Shown here: positions 29,492 through 41,404 of the stretch, one piece after another
How positions within the stretch are numbered: position 1 is the first letter of the stretch
Layout: each line of letters opens with the position of its first letter
Source: CSP1-4 sp963777975
GTDB lineage: Bacteria > Chloroflexota > Limnocylindria > Limnocylindrales > CSP1-4
Direction: 5' to 3'
DNA length: 64,000 nucleotides
Assembly (NCBI GenBank): GCA_963777975.1
Contig: CAVZSO010000002.1
Coordinates: 1 to 64,000 of the forward strand
Position numbers and translations under genes: made by a program
The notes under the pieces: model-generated
What the model was told of the DNA's origin: nothing
Databases searched by the model: none
Seen by the model: only the letters and a program-made list of their open reading frames with translations

Positions 29492-30937
29492 CAGATCGAG
29501 ATCGGCGACGCCAAGCGCACGGCCGAGGGATTGGCCAGCGCCTACCTGCGCGTTCGGCAAGGCGGCGATGGTGGCGCTGGACCAGATGGAGAACGGCGGG
29601 CTGCGGCCGGAGGCGGTGGCCGCGGAACTCGGCGTCGCCCGACGCGTCGCTTCGTGAGACCGCGGCGTGGATTGCAGGCAGGCACCCCGAATGGGGCGAC
29701 GCGCTGGCGGGCGCGTTGGGCGAGCGAATCCAATCCGCCGCCGACGACCGGCGCCGGATGACCTGGAGGGCCAACTCGGTCGGCTGGCGAAGGCCGCCGG
29801 CGGTGCAGGCGCTGCTGGCGAAGCGCGTTGCCGACGACAAGGCGCCGCCGGCCGAGCGGCGCCTGGCGCTGCGGGCGATGGGCTCGTCGGGGATCAAGGA
29901 CCTGCCGCGGCCGTGGGTGGAAGCGCTGTCCGCGGCGCTCTCGGCACGGGACGCCGGCGTGTCCAGGCGGACGCGGTGGGCGCGGTGCGGCGACTGGCGC
30001 CGGATCGGAACAAGGCCGGTGAATTGCCGGACCGGCTCCGGGCGCTGGCGGCGCGGGCGGACGTGCCCGACGCCGTCCGCGTCGAGGCGCTGGCGGCGAT
30101 CCCCGGCAGACGTCGGCACCGGAGCCCCGAGCTGTTCTCCTTCCTCACGGCCGCCCTGTCCCCGCAGCAGCCCGCGGCGCAGCGCGTGATGGCCGCCGAC
30201 GTGCTCGGGCGGGCGAAGCTGCACGTCGCCGCAGCTCACGACGCTGGCGGACGCGCTGCGGGGGGCGGGGCCGCTGGAGATCGGGCGGCTCCTGCCGGCG
30301 TACGAGCAGTCGTCCGACGAGCCGGTGGGCCTGCACCTGGTCGCGGCGTTGAAGGAGGCGAAGTCGTCCCGCGCCCTGCGGGCCGACATGGTGCGCCCGC
30401 GGATCGCCAAGTTCGGGCCCGCGGTGCAGAAGGAGGCCGAGCCGCTGCTGGCGAAGCTCGAGCCGGACGCCGCGGCGCAGCGGCAGCGGCTGGAGCAGTT
30501 CGTGTCGTCGCTGCCGAGCGGCGACGTGCCGCCGCGGGCAGGCGATCTTCATGAGCACCAAGGCCGCGTGCTCCACGTGCCACGCCATCGGCTACCTCGG
30601 CGGCAGCGTCGGGCCGGACCTGACGCGCGTCGGGTCCGTGCGGCAGGAGCGCGACCTGCTGGAAAGCATCGTCTTCCCCAGCGCCAGCTTCGTGCAGAGC
30701 TACGAGCCGGTGCTGGTGGACACGGCCGACGGGGACCGCCAGTCGGGCATCGTGCGCCGCAACGACGCCGACGAGGTGGTGCTGCTGACCGGGCCGACGC
30801 AGGAGGTCCACATCCCGCGGTCGAAGGTGAAGGAGATGCGCCCGGGGACGGTGTCGGTCATGCCGACCGGCCTGGAGCAGCAACTGTCGCCGCAGGAGCT
30901 GGGGGACCTGCTGGCGTTTCTGAAGGCGTGCAGGTGA
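29492..30937 (+). CDS. HEAT-repeat and c-type heme protein, 5' truncated (Planctomycetes membrane-bound dehydrogenase type)
   Basis: The 5' part is lost at the join. Up to about 30500 the readable pieces (AAWIAGRHPEWGDALAGAL, AERRLALRAMGSSGIKDLP) show helical repeat character. The last 128 residues are intact: FMSTKAACSTCHAIGYLGGS with a CxxCH heme-binding motif, VGPDLTRVGSVRQERDLLES, VFPSASFVQSYEPVLVDTAD and SPQELGDLLAFLKACR. This C-terminal heme domain is the typical tail of large secreted planctomycete proteins with a PQQ-like propeller in front. Several indels occur upstream. Confidence 0.75.
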
Positions 30938-31182
30938 AGCCCATCCACCTCTGCCCCAGTACTCGGGGGAAAGGGCCGAGGGTGAGGGGCCCTTCGGCAA
31001 TGACCCCAGTCAGCAAATGCAACCACGAAGCTGCAAAGACGCAAAGGAAGCCACGAAGAAGAGAATTGAACTGAGTTCCTCTTCGTGGCTGTCTTCGTGT
31101 CCTTCGTGCCTTCGTGGTTGAATTGAAGAATAGCCCCTCACCCCGGCCCTCTCCCTTGGGTACAGGGGAGAGGGGGCAAGGT
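30938..31182. repeat. Intergenic inverted repeats (hairpins)
   Basis: AACCACGAAGCTGCAAAGAC and on, at about 31020-31065, is largely complementary to a segment ending CCTTCGTGGTTGAATT at about 31078-31125, giving a long imperfect stem with the CCACGAAG motif repeated. Downstream, CCCTCTCCCTTG and AGGGGAGAGGG at 31147-31175 form a second hairpin just after the stop of the leftward S9 peptidase gene, consistent with a terminator. Confidence 0.55.
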
Positions 31183-33640
31183 TCAATTCGCTGCTGCGCT
31201 TGCGGCGGCGGTGCCGTCCCGGCCGATCAGGTTGCGGACTAGGAACTGTTCGGTCCTTCTTCTGCCGTAGGGCGTTCCCGCCGGCGCCGTGGCCGGCGCC
31301 GGGGACGACGAGCAGGTCGAAGTCCTTGTCCGCCTTGATCAGCGCGTTGACGACCTGCATCGTCGTGGCGGGATCGACGTTGCGGTCCAGCTCGCCGACG
31401 ATCAGCAGCAGCTTGCCCGTGAGCTTGTGGGCGTTGGTGACGTTCGACTGCTCGGCGTAGTGCGGGCCGACCGGCCAGCCCATCCACTGCTCGTTCCACC
31501 AGATCTTGTCCATGCGGTTGTCGTGGCAGCCGCAGTCGGCGACGGCGACCTTGTAGAAGTCGCCGTGGAAGCAGCAGCGCGCCGAGCGCGTTCTGCCCGC
31601 CGGCCGAGCCGCCGTAGATGCCGACGCGCGTCAGGTCCATCTGCGGGTACTTCGCGGCGGCGGCCTTGATCCAGAGGATGCGGTCGGGGAAGCCGGCGTC
31701 GCCGAGGTTCTTCCAGCAGACGTCGTGGAACGCCTTGCAGCGCCAGTTCGTGCCCATGCCGTCGATCTGCACGACGATGAAGCCCGAGCTCGGCCATGCG
31801 CCTGCTGCCGCGGCGAGGCGGCGGAACGCCTTGGGCACGAACGCGCCCTGCGGCCCGGCGTAGATGTCCTCGATCACCGGGTACTTCTTCGCCGGGTCGA
31901 AGTTGCGTCGGCCGGAAGATGACGCCGTAGATGTCGGTCTCGCCGTCGCGGCCCTTGGCGACGAACCGCTCCGGGCGGCTGCCAGCCGGTCGCCGAGCGA
32001 GCTCGCTGGCGTCGGCCGTCTCCAGCTCGCAGACGAGCTGCGCCGTCCTCGGCGCGGCGCAGCTCGGTGACCGGCGGCAGGTCGACGCGCGAGTAGGTGT
32101 CGATGAAGAACCGCCGGTCGGGCGAGAACTCGACCGCGTGCGTGCCGTCGCCCTCGGTGAGCACGACCAGGCCGGTGCCGTCGAAGTTGACGCGGCAGAA
32201 GTGGACGTAGTACGGGTCCTGGCCCGGGCGGATGCCGCCGGCGCGGAACCAGACCTGGCGCTTCTCCTCGTCGACGCGGTCGACGCCGCGGACGACCCAC
32301 TCGCCCTTCGTGATCTGGTTCTTCACCGCGCCGGTCTTCGCGTCGAAGAGGTAGAGGTGGTTCCAGCCGTCGCGCTCGGACATCCAGATGATCTCGCCGG
32401 TCTCGTCGAGGTAGTCGAGGAACAGCTTGCCGGAGTAGTCGATGAACGTCTTGCTCTGCTCGTCGACGATCGCGCTGCGCCTCGCCGGTCGCCGCGTCGA
32501 CGGCGACGACGCGCAGCGACCTGGTGCCCGCGCTGGTTGTAGAGGAAGGTGAAGCGCGACGAGTCGGCCTGTCCAGCGGACGTCGGTCGACGCTCCACGG
32601 GTTCGGGAACAGGTCGTCGGCGACCGGGATCTCCTTGCGGTCCGTCGACGTCGAACAGGTGCGGCTTGCGTGACGGCGATCTCGTCGCCGGGCTTGAGGT
32701 AGGCGTAGCGAGTGGAGCTTGGGCTGGAGCTGGTCCTTGGGCGACGACTCGACAGGTAGACCGTGCGGCCGGGGCGCGTGTGGGTCCGGATGGCGACGAG
32801 CTTCGTCGAGTCGGGCGACCAGTACGACTTCCGGGGACTTCCGACGGCGACTCCGCCGGCGGTCGTTGCGGTCTCCGCCGCCCTCGGCGCGGTCGCGGTA
32901 GACGTCGCGGCTGTAGGTGTCGGCGCCGTTGCCGTGCGTCGGTGGAGAGCTGGGTTTCCTCGCCGGACTCGACGTCCCGCAGCCACAGGTTGTCGTCGCG
33001 GACGAAGGCGACTCGTGCGTGCCGTCGGGGGAGCCGGGGGCGTCGGGTCGCGGGCGGCTGCCCCGCTGCGGCGGCGGACGGAGTCGACGACGCGGCGGGC
33101 GTCTCGCCGACCTCGCCCTTGGCGCCTTGCCGTCGATCGACCGCCTGTGCGGGCTTGTCGGCCGCCTCGAAGACGGCGAGCACTTCGCCGTCGCGGTGAC
33201 GGCGACCCAGACGTGGCCGGCGAAGGTGTGCTGGCTGCGCCGCTCGCGCGGCTCGAGCACGCCGTAGGGCTGGCGGTCGCCGTCGGGGTTGGACCAGAAC
33301 AGGTGGACGGGCTTGTCGGTCTCGTTGACGAAGGTGACTTCGGTCTCGCTGCGACCCTCGCGGGAGGGGCGGGGCGTCCGCGTGGCGGGCAGGGTGCCGG
33401 GGGTTTTGTTTTCCGCGTCCGCGGCGCCGCCGGCGATGCGGTCGCGGGGTCGAACCCGGGCGTGCGCGTGCCCTTCTCCGCGTCGACCAGGACGTCTCGC
33501 TCCCGCCGCCCGCGGAGTCGTTGCGGTACCAGAACTGGGTGTTGCCGGGTAACCAGTGGGGGTCGATCTTGTCGCGGTAGACGCGCGGGCTCCGGAGGCC
33601 GCGGCGGCGCCATCGGGTGCGTCGGAGTGTTTCGAGGCGC
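31183..33640 (-). CDS. S9-family dipeptidyl peptidase IV-like serine peptidase (frameshifted)
   Basis: N-terminal eight-bladed propeller pieces: DPHWLPGNTQFWYRND, EIIWMSERDGWNHLYLFDAK, VVRGVDRVDEEKRQVWFRAG, and DPYYVHFCRVNFDGTGLVVL. The catalytic alpha/beta-hydrolase domain has KKYPVIEDIYAGPQGAFVPK, VQIDGMGTNWRCKAFHDVCW, LTRVGIYGGSAGGQNALGAL (nucleophile Ser in GGSAGG), LLLIVGELDRNVDPATTMQV (catalytic Asp) and LVVPGAGHGAG (catalytic His). The stop is at 31183. The start is uncertain because the N-terminus runs into the DUF885 gene. Removes dipeptides from peptides. An adjacent DUF885 peptidase suggests a peptide-scavenging pair. Confidence 0.85.
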
Positions 33641-33645
33641 CTGCG

Positions 33646-35463
33646 TCAGCCGCTTGCCTCTTCGCGGGGGCGATGCTCCCCGTAGAAGCGCCAGTCCGGT
33701 TTGAGAGTCCGTGGTGAGCTTCTGCCCGGTGAGGCTCGCGCGGATCATCGCGATCGGGATCGCGTTCTCGCGCAGGACGGCGTCGTGGAACTGCCGGTCG
33801 GTCATCTTGCCCGAATCGACCAGCTCCTTGCGCAGCGCCCGGAGCTGCAGCCCGCCGAGCATGTAGGCCGCCTGGTAGAGCGGCTCGTAGCTCGCCGTTG
33901 ACGCTGCGGCGGACCTCGGCCGTCGCGTTGCGGCGCTCGTGGCCGACGCGGTCGACCAGCAGGTCGATCGCCTGCGGGCGCGGTCATCTGCCCCAGGTGG
34001 AACTTGAGCGAGAAGATGATCCGGGCGCAGCGGTGCGTCCGCCAGAACAGCATGCCGACGCGGTCCTCGGCGATGCGGGGGAAGCCCTTGTCCCACAGCA
34101 GCATCTCCCAGTACAGCGCCCAGCCCTCGACCAGGAACGGCGTGCGGAACGCCCTGCGGTGGGCGTTGAACCGGTCGGCCATGAAGCCCTGGAGGTGGTG
34201 GCCGGGGATCAGCTCGTGGTGGACCGTGGCGCGGCAGAACGAGGGGTTGTTGCCGCGCATGCTCATCAGCTTGTCTTCGTAGGTCATCGTGTCGGTCGGG
34301 AACGAGACGCTGATGACCTCGCCGCCGGTGAAGTACGGGTTCACCTTCTGCCGCTCGACGGACATCATCTCCATCCGCCAGGTCTCCTTGCACAGCTCGG
34401 GGACGGTGACGAGGTCGTGGTCCTCGACGAACTTGGTCGCCTCCTCGGCCAGTTGCCTGATGAGCTTCGGCTGCTCGCCGGGCTGGACGTGGTTGGTGCT
34501 GACCAGGTCGAGCGCCTTCTGCCAGTCGTCGCCGCAGCCCAGGTCGTCGGCCGCCTTTTTCATCTCCGCCTCGCACCAGGCGAACTCCTTGTTGGCGATC
34601 TCGATCAGCTCCTCGGGCGTGTAGGGGATGATCTCGGCCTCCAGCGCGTCGAGCAGCGCCTCGCGGCCGATCGGGTCGCCGATGACCGGCTCGTCGGCGT
34701 CGCCGTCTTTGCTTCCGGGAAGCCGGCGAGCTTCTTGCGGAGGAAGCCGGCGTACTCTTCGAGGGCCTTGTCGGCCTTGGGGTAGGGCTCGCGCACCCAC
34801 CAGGTGAACTGCGGGGTCGTAGCCGGCGTAGAAGCCGTGCCAGTCGCTTCAGCGTGTCGCGCAGCTCGTCGGCCAGCCTGGCGGCGCGGTTGGCGAGGAC
34901 GGGGCTGGGCAGGTCCTTCTTCGCGGCGTCGCCGGACTTCAGCTTCTGCTCGAGCGCCTCGCGCGTCGAGTGATCTGGCGGGTGAGGTCGGTCAGCGACT
35001 TGGCGGCCTTGCGCCGGGTCGAGGTCTTCGGCCGCGGCGCGCCTGGCCTCTTCCAAGGTGATGATCAGGTTGGCGAACGGCAGGAGGGCCGCGGCCTGGT
35101 CGATGTCTTTCTGCTCGTGGGCGAGTTGCTTCGGGCGGTAGGCGAGCTCGTTGCGGAGCAGGAGGTAGTCGATCTTGCCGGCCTGGTCGAGGCCTGTCGA
35201 AGTTGACGGCCTCGAGCTCGCGGTGCCGCTCGTCGTAGAGCCGGCGACATGCGCTCGCGGTAGGCCGGCAGCGAGCTTCGGCCGCGTAGGTAGCGCGAGA
35301 CGGACCTGCGGTCGGTCTGGTAGCGGTCGATGAGCGACCGCATCGGGACTGACGGACGGGTCGGCGTCGCCGGCCGCTCGGGCGCGGCGCCGAGGCGGCC
35401 GTGGCTAGCACGAACGACCAGAATGCGGCGCGGAGGAAAACGGTTCGGGTTGTGGATGCGCAT
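33646..35463 (-). CDS. Secreted DUF885 metallopeptidase-like protein (frameshifted)
   Basis: The ATG at 35463, then across an indel FLRAAFWSFVLATAASA, gives a signal peptide. The DUF885 core is clear: KKAADDLGCGDDWQKALDLV, CKETWRMEMMSVERQKVNPY, FTGGEVISVSFPTDTMTYED, ATVHHELIPGHHLQGFMADR with the HExxxH zinc-like motif, FLVEGWALYWEMLLWDKGFP, and IPIAMIRASLTGQKL. It ends PDWRFYGEHRPREEASG with TGA at 33646-33648. About 600 residues, normal for the family. It immediately precedes the S9 peptidase gene on the same strand, so the two may be cotranscribed. Confidence 0.85.
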
Positions 35464-35493
35464 GGTGCGTTCGTCGCCCCGGCCGACGTAAAG

Positions 35494-36445
35494 TCAGACG
35501 ACCGGCACACCCTCGGTGCGGGTTAGACTGCGCGAACAGCTCGCTCAGCCGCCGCGTGACGGGGCCGGGCAGTTCGGGTGCGGGCAGCTCGGGCCCGCCG
35601 ATGGTCCGGCCGTCGATCTCGCGGACGGGGACCAGCTCGCCCATCGTCCCGGTGCAGAACACTTCGTCGGCCCGGTAGACCTCCGTCAGGCTCGACGTCG
35701 CGCTCGTCGGCGGGGATGCCGTTCGCCGCGGCACAGCTCCAGCACCGTCGCGCGGGTGATCCCCTCCGGGCAGGCCTCGGTGCGTCGGCGTCACGACCGC
35801 GCCGCGGCGTCGACGAGGAACAGGTGCGTCGCGTTGGTCTCGGCGACGAACCCGCGCGGTCGAGCATCAGCGCGTCGTCGGCGCCGGCGCGGTTGGCCTC
35901 GATCTTGGCCAGGATCGACTGGATCAGGTTGCAGTGGTGGATCTTCGGGTCGAGGCAGTCGGGCGGGAACCGCCGGACGCTGCTGGTGATCAGCGTGATG
36001 CCGCTGCCCGTGTCGTAGACCGGCGGCTTGTGCTCGGCCAGGACGATCAGCGTCGGGCCGGCGCGGTTCAGGCGCGGGTCCATGCCGGAGGTGACCTTGA
36101 CGCCGCGCGTCAGCGTCAGCCGGATGTGGACGCCGTCGCGCATGTGGTTGGCGGCGAGGGTGCGGCGGATCTGCTCGGTGATCTGCTCGTGCGACGGGAT
36201 CTGCTGCGAACGCCAGCGCCAGGGCGGAGCTGCGCAGGCGGTCGAGGTGCTCGGTCAGCTTGAAGATCCGGCCGTCGTAGAGCCGCAGCCCCTCCCAGAC
36301 GGCGTCGCCGCCCTGCACGGCCGAGTCGAACGGGCTGACGCCCGGCCTGGTCGCGGTGGACGAGCTGGCCGTTGATGTTGACGAGCAGGTCGCGGTTCGC
36401 TCGTCGAACTTCTGGAGCATGTCCGACGACTCCGGAGTCGCTCAT
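35494..36445 (-). CDS. Class IV PLP aminotransferase (branched-chain / D-amino-acid type), frameshifted
   Basis: The ATG at 36445. RDLLVNINGQLVHRDQAG and VSPFDSAVQGGDAVWEGLRL (FDxxVQxGDxVxEG signature) are followed by YDGRIFKLTEHLDRLRSSA. Then VKVTSGMDPRLNRAGPTLIV, CLDPKIHHCNLIQSILAKIE (the PLP-lysine region is K in DPKIHHCN), and a C-terminal YRADEVFCTGTMGELVPV with DGRTIGG. It ends RTEGVPVV at 35494. About 315 residues. It lies downstream of a sulfotransferase-like gene on the same strand, separated by a 24-bp inverted repeat. Likely transaminates branched-chain or related amino acids. Confidence 0.85.
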
Positions 36446-36447
36446 GC

Positions 36448-36540
36448 GTGACACGGGCGTCCCGCCCGTGCCGGCGCGATGCCATCAGTCCGTGGTAACC
36501 AAGACTCAGTCATCCAGCACGGGCGGGACGCCCGTGTCAC
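36448..36540. repeat. 24-bp perfect inverted repeat (REPIN-like)
   Basis: Left arm 36448-36471 begins GTGACACGGGCGTCCCGCCC. Right arm 36517-36540 ends GGGACGCCCGTGTCAC and is its exact reverse complement. A 45-base spacer separates them. Each arm is itself a near-palindrome (CACGGGCG / CGCCCGTG). It fills the intergenic gap between two same-strand genes. Confidence 0.75.
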
Positions 36541-36541
36541 G

Positions 36542-37287
36542 TCACGCGTCGGCACGCAGCGTGAACGAGTCGCCGGTAGACTCCTCGCACTTCTCCAGCA
36601 CCCCCAGCATCCGCTCCGGCACCGGCTCGTCCTTGGGCTTGTACGGGCGGAACGACGTCGTCGTCTCCACTTCCTTGTACCAGTACTTCGCCCACACGCC
36701 GTCCGTCTCGCGCAGGCCCGGCGGCCAGGAGAGCATGCGCGTCGGTGAACGCCACCCCCACCGCCTCGCACAGCCGGCCCAGCACGCCGCCGCGGGTCGT
36801 CCAGCACGTCGCGCGCGTCGACCACCGGCGGCGTCTTTCCCGTCCACTCGATCGACGCGCTCGAAGATCTCCGCCTGCTGCGGGTAGCCCGGTGTCCGGC
36901 AGCGTCGCGTCGGGCACGTGCTTGACCAGCGACGTGATCATCTCGCGCGGCTCGCGGATCAGGAAGCAGTTGGTCACCCGCCGCAGCCAGCCGCGGTCCG
37001 ATGTCCGGGCAGCAGGTGGTGGGCCATGTGCTTCTGGTAGAAGACGCGCTTGCCGCCGGGGACCGGGCCGAGGAGCCAGTCGACGACCTTCCGCCAGTCC
37101 GTCTCGCCCCGCCGCGATCACCTCCGCGGCCCCGGGGTGCTGCGCGGCCGGTCTGTGACAGGTAGTGGGCGTACAGCGGCTCGTCGCAGACGAACGTGTC
37201 GGCGCGGTTGCCCCACGAGCGCATCATCGCGGTGGAGATGTTCCGCGGCCCCGACCACATCGCGACTCGGATCACGTCCTGCTGCAT
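36542..37287 (-). CDS. Sulfotransferase-like P-loop protein (frameshifted)
   Basis: The ATG at 37287 gives QQDVIRVAMWSGPRNISTAM, with the sulfotransferase PAPS-binding loop (SGPRNxST), then MRSWGNRADTFVCDEPLYAH. Later, in other frames: NCFLIREPREMITSLVKHVP (IREPREMxxS, the 3'-phosphate-binding RxPxxxxxS motif), IEWTGKTPPVVDARDVL, and GVWAKYWYKEVETTTSF. About 248 residues. Families of this type are often next to or fused with branched-chain aminotransferases, as here, so it may act in the same unidentified pathway. Confidence 0.75.
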
Positions 37288-37316
37288 CGCAATTCCGCCG
37301 CCGTCATCCGCCCGCC

Positions 37317-37412
37317 GTGGCACGGGTTTTCAACCCGTGCGAACGACGTCTCTAGTCGAGTATGTTTCGCCTCGCTCGAGCACTTCCCGCACGGGTTGGA
37401 AACCCGTGCCAC
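37317..37412. repeat. 24-bp inverted repeat (REPIN-like), second copy type
   Basis: Left arm 37317-37340 begins GTGGCACGGGTTTTCAACCC. Right arm 37389-37412 ends GGAAACCCGTGCCAC. They are complementary except for one base, with a 48-base spacer. The outer bases GTGRCACGGG match the element at 36448, so both belong to one family. It ends three bases before the Gfo/Idh gene's stop. Confidence 0.75.
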
Positions 37413-37414
37413 GT

Positions 37415-38798
<1,384 letters not shown>

Positions 38799-38840
38799 GG
38801 CGCATCCTCCTTCAAAGTGCCCGTCGCGGGCGGTGACTTG

Positions 38841-39761
38841 TCATGGGCCGAAAGTCTTCAGCGCTTCCTCGTCGTGCATCTCGGCCAGCAGTTTCTTCAG
38901 GCCATCCAGGTTCTGTTTGAGCCGCTGCTCGGCGTCCAGTTCCTCCGGTGGTTGAGGATGCCGATCGGGCCGCGGTAGCCGCTGTCGCTGATCGTCTTCA
39001 GCAGCGCCAGGTCGTCGTCCCCCTGGCCGAGCGGCAGGATCTTCCGGGCCGCCGTCTTCCTCATGCCGTTGAGGTTGAGGGCCAGCAGGTGGGGCTTCAT
39101 CTGCTCCGAGCAGTGCGGGAAGCGGTCGAGGTGGTCGTGGCCGTGGTGGAGGTTGTAGACGATGCCGACGTTGCGACGCCTCGCTCGAGGCCGTCGATGA
39201 TGGCGATCTGGTTCTCCGGCTCGCCGAACCAGCCGCCGTGGTTGTAGAGGCCGACCGTGCAGCCGATCTTCGCCGCTGCTCGCGACGGGGCGGATCGTCG
39301 CCGCGGCGGCGTCGACCTGCCGCTGCGGCTGCGCGTCGGCCTTCGGGTCGGCGATCATCACCCAGAGCTGCGTCTTGATCTCGTGCCGCTTGAGCACGTC
39401 GAGGATCTTGTTTGTGGCTGGTCCGGCGCCCAGAAGCCGTCGAGCTCGATGCCGTGCGCGTTGTACTGGTCCAGCTCGGCGTCGAACGTGCGGGACGTGC
39501 TCGGCGCGCCAGTCGTAGGCGAACCGCCGAAGCCGAGCCGGTCGAGCATGCCGCCCGCTCTTCGGCCCGCGGTGTCTTCGCGTCGAACGGGACGATGCAC
39601 CAGGCGACGAGGTTGTCGCGGGCGAAGACGGATGCCGCGGGAGCAGAAGCGCCGCCCTCACCACGGGGTCCGGCCCTTGCGGCGGACTCGGCTCCGGGCG
39701 GCGGCGAAACGAGGAGCACCGCGAACAGCGCAACGACAAATCCTCGCACGGGAATCATCAT
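38841..39761 (-). CDS. Secreted sugar phosphate isomerase/epimerase-like TIM-barrel protein (frameshifted)
   Basis: ATGATG at 39761 gives MMIPVRGFVVALFAVLLV, a signal peptide. VAWCIVPFDAKTPRAEERA leads into the barrel; then DGFWAPDQP, KRHEIKTQLWVMIADPKADA, NVGIVYNLHHGHDHLDRFPH (metal-binding His cluster of the AP-endonuclease-2/xylose-isomerase-like fold) and YRGPIGILNHR. It ends LLAEMHDEEALKTFGP at 38841. About 305 residues. Its start overlaps the PIG-L stop by 4 bases (ATGA), implying translational coupling. Confidence 0.75.
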   Translation of the reverse strand: MMIPVRGFVVALFAVLLVSPPPGAESAARAGPRGEGGASAPAASVFARDNLVAWCIVPFDAKTPRAEERAACSTGSASAVRLRLARRARPARSTPSWTSTTRTASSSTASGRRTSHKQDPRRAQAARDQDAALGDDRRPEGRRAAAAAGRRRRGDDPPRREQRRRSAARSASTTTAAGSASRRTRSPSSTASSEASQRRHRLQPPPRPRPPRPLPALLGADEAPPAGPQPQRHEEDGGPEDPAARPGGRRPGAAEDDQRQRLPRPDRHPQPPEELDAEQRLKQNLDGLKKLLAEMHDEEALKTFGP

Positions 39762-40697
39762 CGCGCCTCCCCCCCGCCGCCTTCGAAGAACGGGAACAGC
39801 TTCCGGAGCTCCTCCTTCGTCGGCGCGCCGGCCGTACTCGCAGATCTCGAACGCCTCGGCGTGCTTCACCTTCTTCGCCTGCTCCTCGCCGTACCACTCG
39901 CCGAGCTCCTTGCGGTACCGCTCGGCGATCGCCGCGGTTGCGGGCGGCGATGCCGCCTGCCGCACCCGCGCCGCTGTTCGCCTCGCGGTCGGGCGCGACT
40001 TGCGGCATCAGGCTCTCGCTGCCGTTGGCGCCGCCTTCGTAGAACTGCGACTCCAGACGCGCCAGCGCGTCGAGCTTCTTGTCGATCACGTCGTCGATCG
40101 CGACGACGACGTCCGGCCGTGAACGGGTTCGGCTTCTGGAAGCGGTCGGAGTAGTAGAGGAAGACCGGGTTCGTTCTTGAGGTACGGCACGTCGGGGCAG
40201 AAGAACGGCACCGTCGACCATGTACGCCGCGTCCTGCACCAGCACGCCGATGTAGCGGTGGTCGGGGTGGTAGTCGTTCGGCCGGTGGCTGATGACGATG
40301 TCGGCCTTCCACTCGCGGATCAGGCGGGTGATCGTCCGGCGGTTCTCCAGCGTCGGCAGCAGCTCGCCGTCGTGGATGTCGAGCACCTCGGCGGTGATGC
40401 CCAGGATGCGTGGCGGCCTCCTCGACCTCCGCCGTGCGCCGCCGCGCCAGCGGCCCGCCGGCCTCGCGCCAGTGGCCGATGTCGCCGTTGGTGACGGAGA
40501 CGAACTTGACGTGGTGCCCCAGCGCCGCCCACATCGCGCCGACGCCGCCGGCCTGCAGCTCGCAGTCGTCGGGATGGGCGCCGAAGCAGATGATGCGCAG
40601 CTTGCCGTCCTGCTGGCTGCGGCGGCGCCGCGGGCTGTTGGGCGGCGGCGGGGAGCGCGAGGAGCAACGCCACGACGAGCTTCAGCACATTTTGCAT
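39758..40697 (-). CDS. PIG-L family deacetylase, secreted (frameshifted)
   Basis: The ATG at 40697 gives MQNVLKLVVALLLALPAAAQ, a signal peptide. The family motif PHPDD is read across frames as FGAHPDDCELQAGG. Then GHHVKFVSVTNGDIGHWREA, AEVLDIHDGELLPTLENRRT, and ADIVISHRPNDYHPDHRYIG with the HPDH metal site. It ends ELRKLFPFFEGGGGEAR and its stop at 39758 overlaps the isomerase start. About 310 residues. Deacetylates N-acetylglucosamine-type substrates in known members. The exported form is typical of Planctomycetes. Confidence 0.85.
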
Positions 40698-40833
40698 GGC
40701 GGAGAAGGGGTTGAACGGCCGCGATGGTACGGGCGGCGGCGGCGTGCGCGTCAAAAGCTCGGCCCTTCCGCGGACCGTCACGCCCGCCGTATCCTGCCGG
40801 GCGTGGGGCGACCGGACTCAATGAGGTGAAGAA

Positions 40834-41399
40834 ATGGCAGTGAAGAACGTGCGGCGGCAACTGATCGTGTTCGGCGCGGGACTCGCCGCGGGAGTCGTGG
40901 CGACGTTAACGGCACTCCCGCATGCCGCCCCCGCACAGTGCAGTCCGCCCCGACGCCGAACGAACTGGCCGCGCTGAAGGCGGACGTGGAGCGGCTCAAG
41001 CAGACCGCGACCGACCAGTCGCACGTCATGGCGGACGTCGCCCACCACTTCTCCTGCCTCTGGTTCGCCGGCGAGAACGAGAACTGGCCGCTGGCTGACT
41101 TTTTCTTCAGCGAGACCCAGTCCCACCTGCGCTGGGCCGTTCGGGTGATCCCCGTGCGCAAGGACGCCGCCGGGCGCAACGTGGACCTGCGCGGCATCCT
41201 CCAGGGGATCGAGACCAGCTCGCTGAAGGACCTGCACGACGCCGTCGCCGCCAAAGACAAGCCGCGGTTCGAGGCGGCGTACCGGACGATGACCCAGAGC
41301 TGCGCGTCCTGTCACACCGCCTCGGCCAAGCCGTACCTGCGGCCGAAGGTGCCGCAGCGCGCCGGACACGGACGTCCTCGAATTGCGCCGGAGCCCTAG
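40834..41399 (+). CDS. Secreted cytochrome c with single C-terminal CxxCH
   Basis: The ATG at 40834 gives VRRQLIVFGAGLAAGVVATL, a signal/anchor sequence. One indel near 40935 shifts the frame. The mature part is helical: NELAALKADVERLKQTATDQ, HHFSCLWFAGENENWPLADF, SHLRWAVRVIPVRKDAAGRN, ending YRTMTQSCASCHTASAKPYL with the CASCH heme site. This is the four-helix cytochrome c'-like arrangement with the heme motif near the C-terminus. It converges with the cytochrome gene on the opposite strand. Confidence 0.7.
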
Positions 41400-41404
41400 T
41401 CCGG

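Noticed and set aside
31874..35056. Single 1060-codon minus-strand open frame
   Set aside because: It crosses two real genes (DUF885 and S9 peptidase) in mostly wrong frames; the family motifs are in other frames, so it is not one fused protein.
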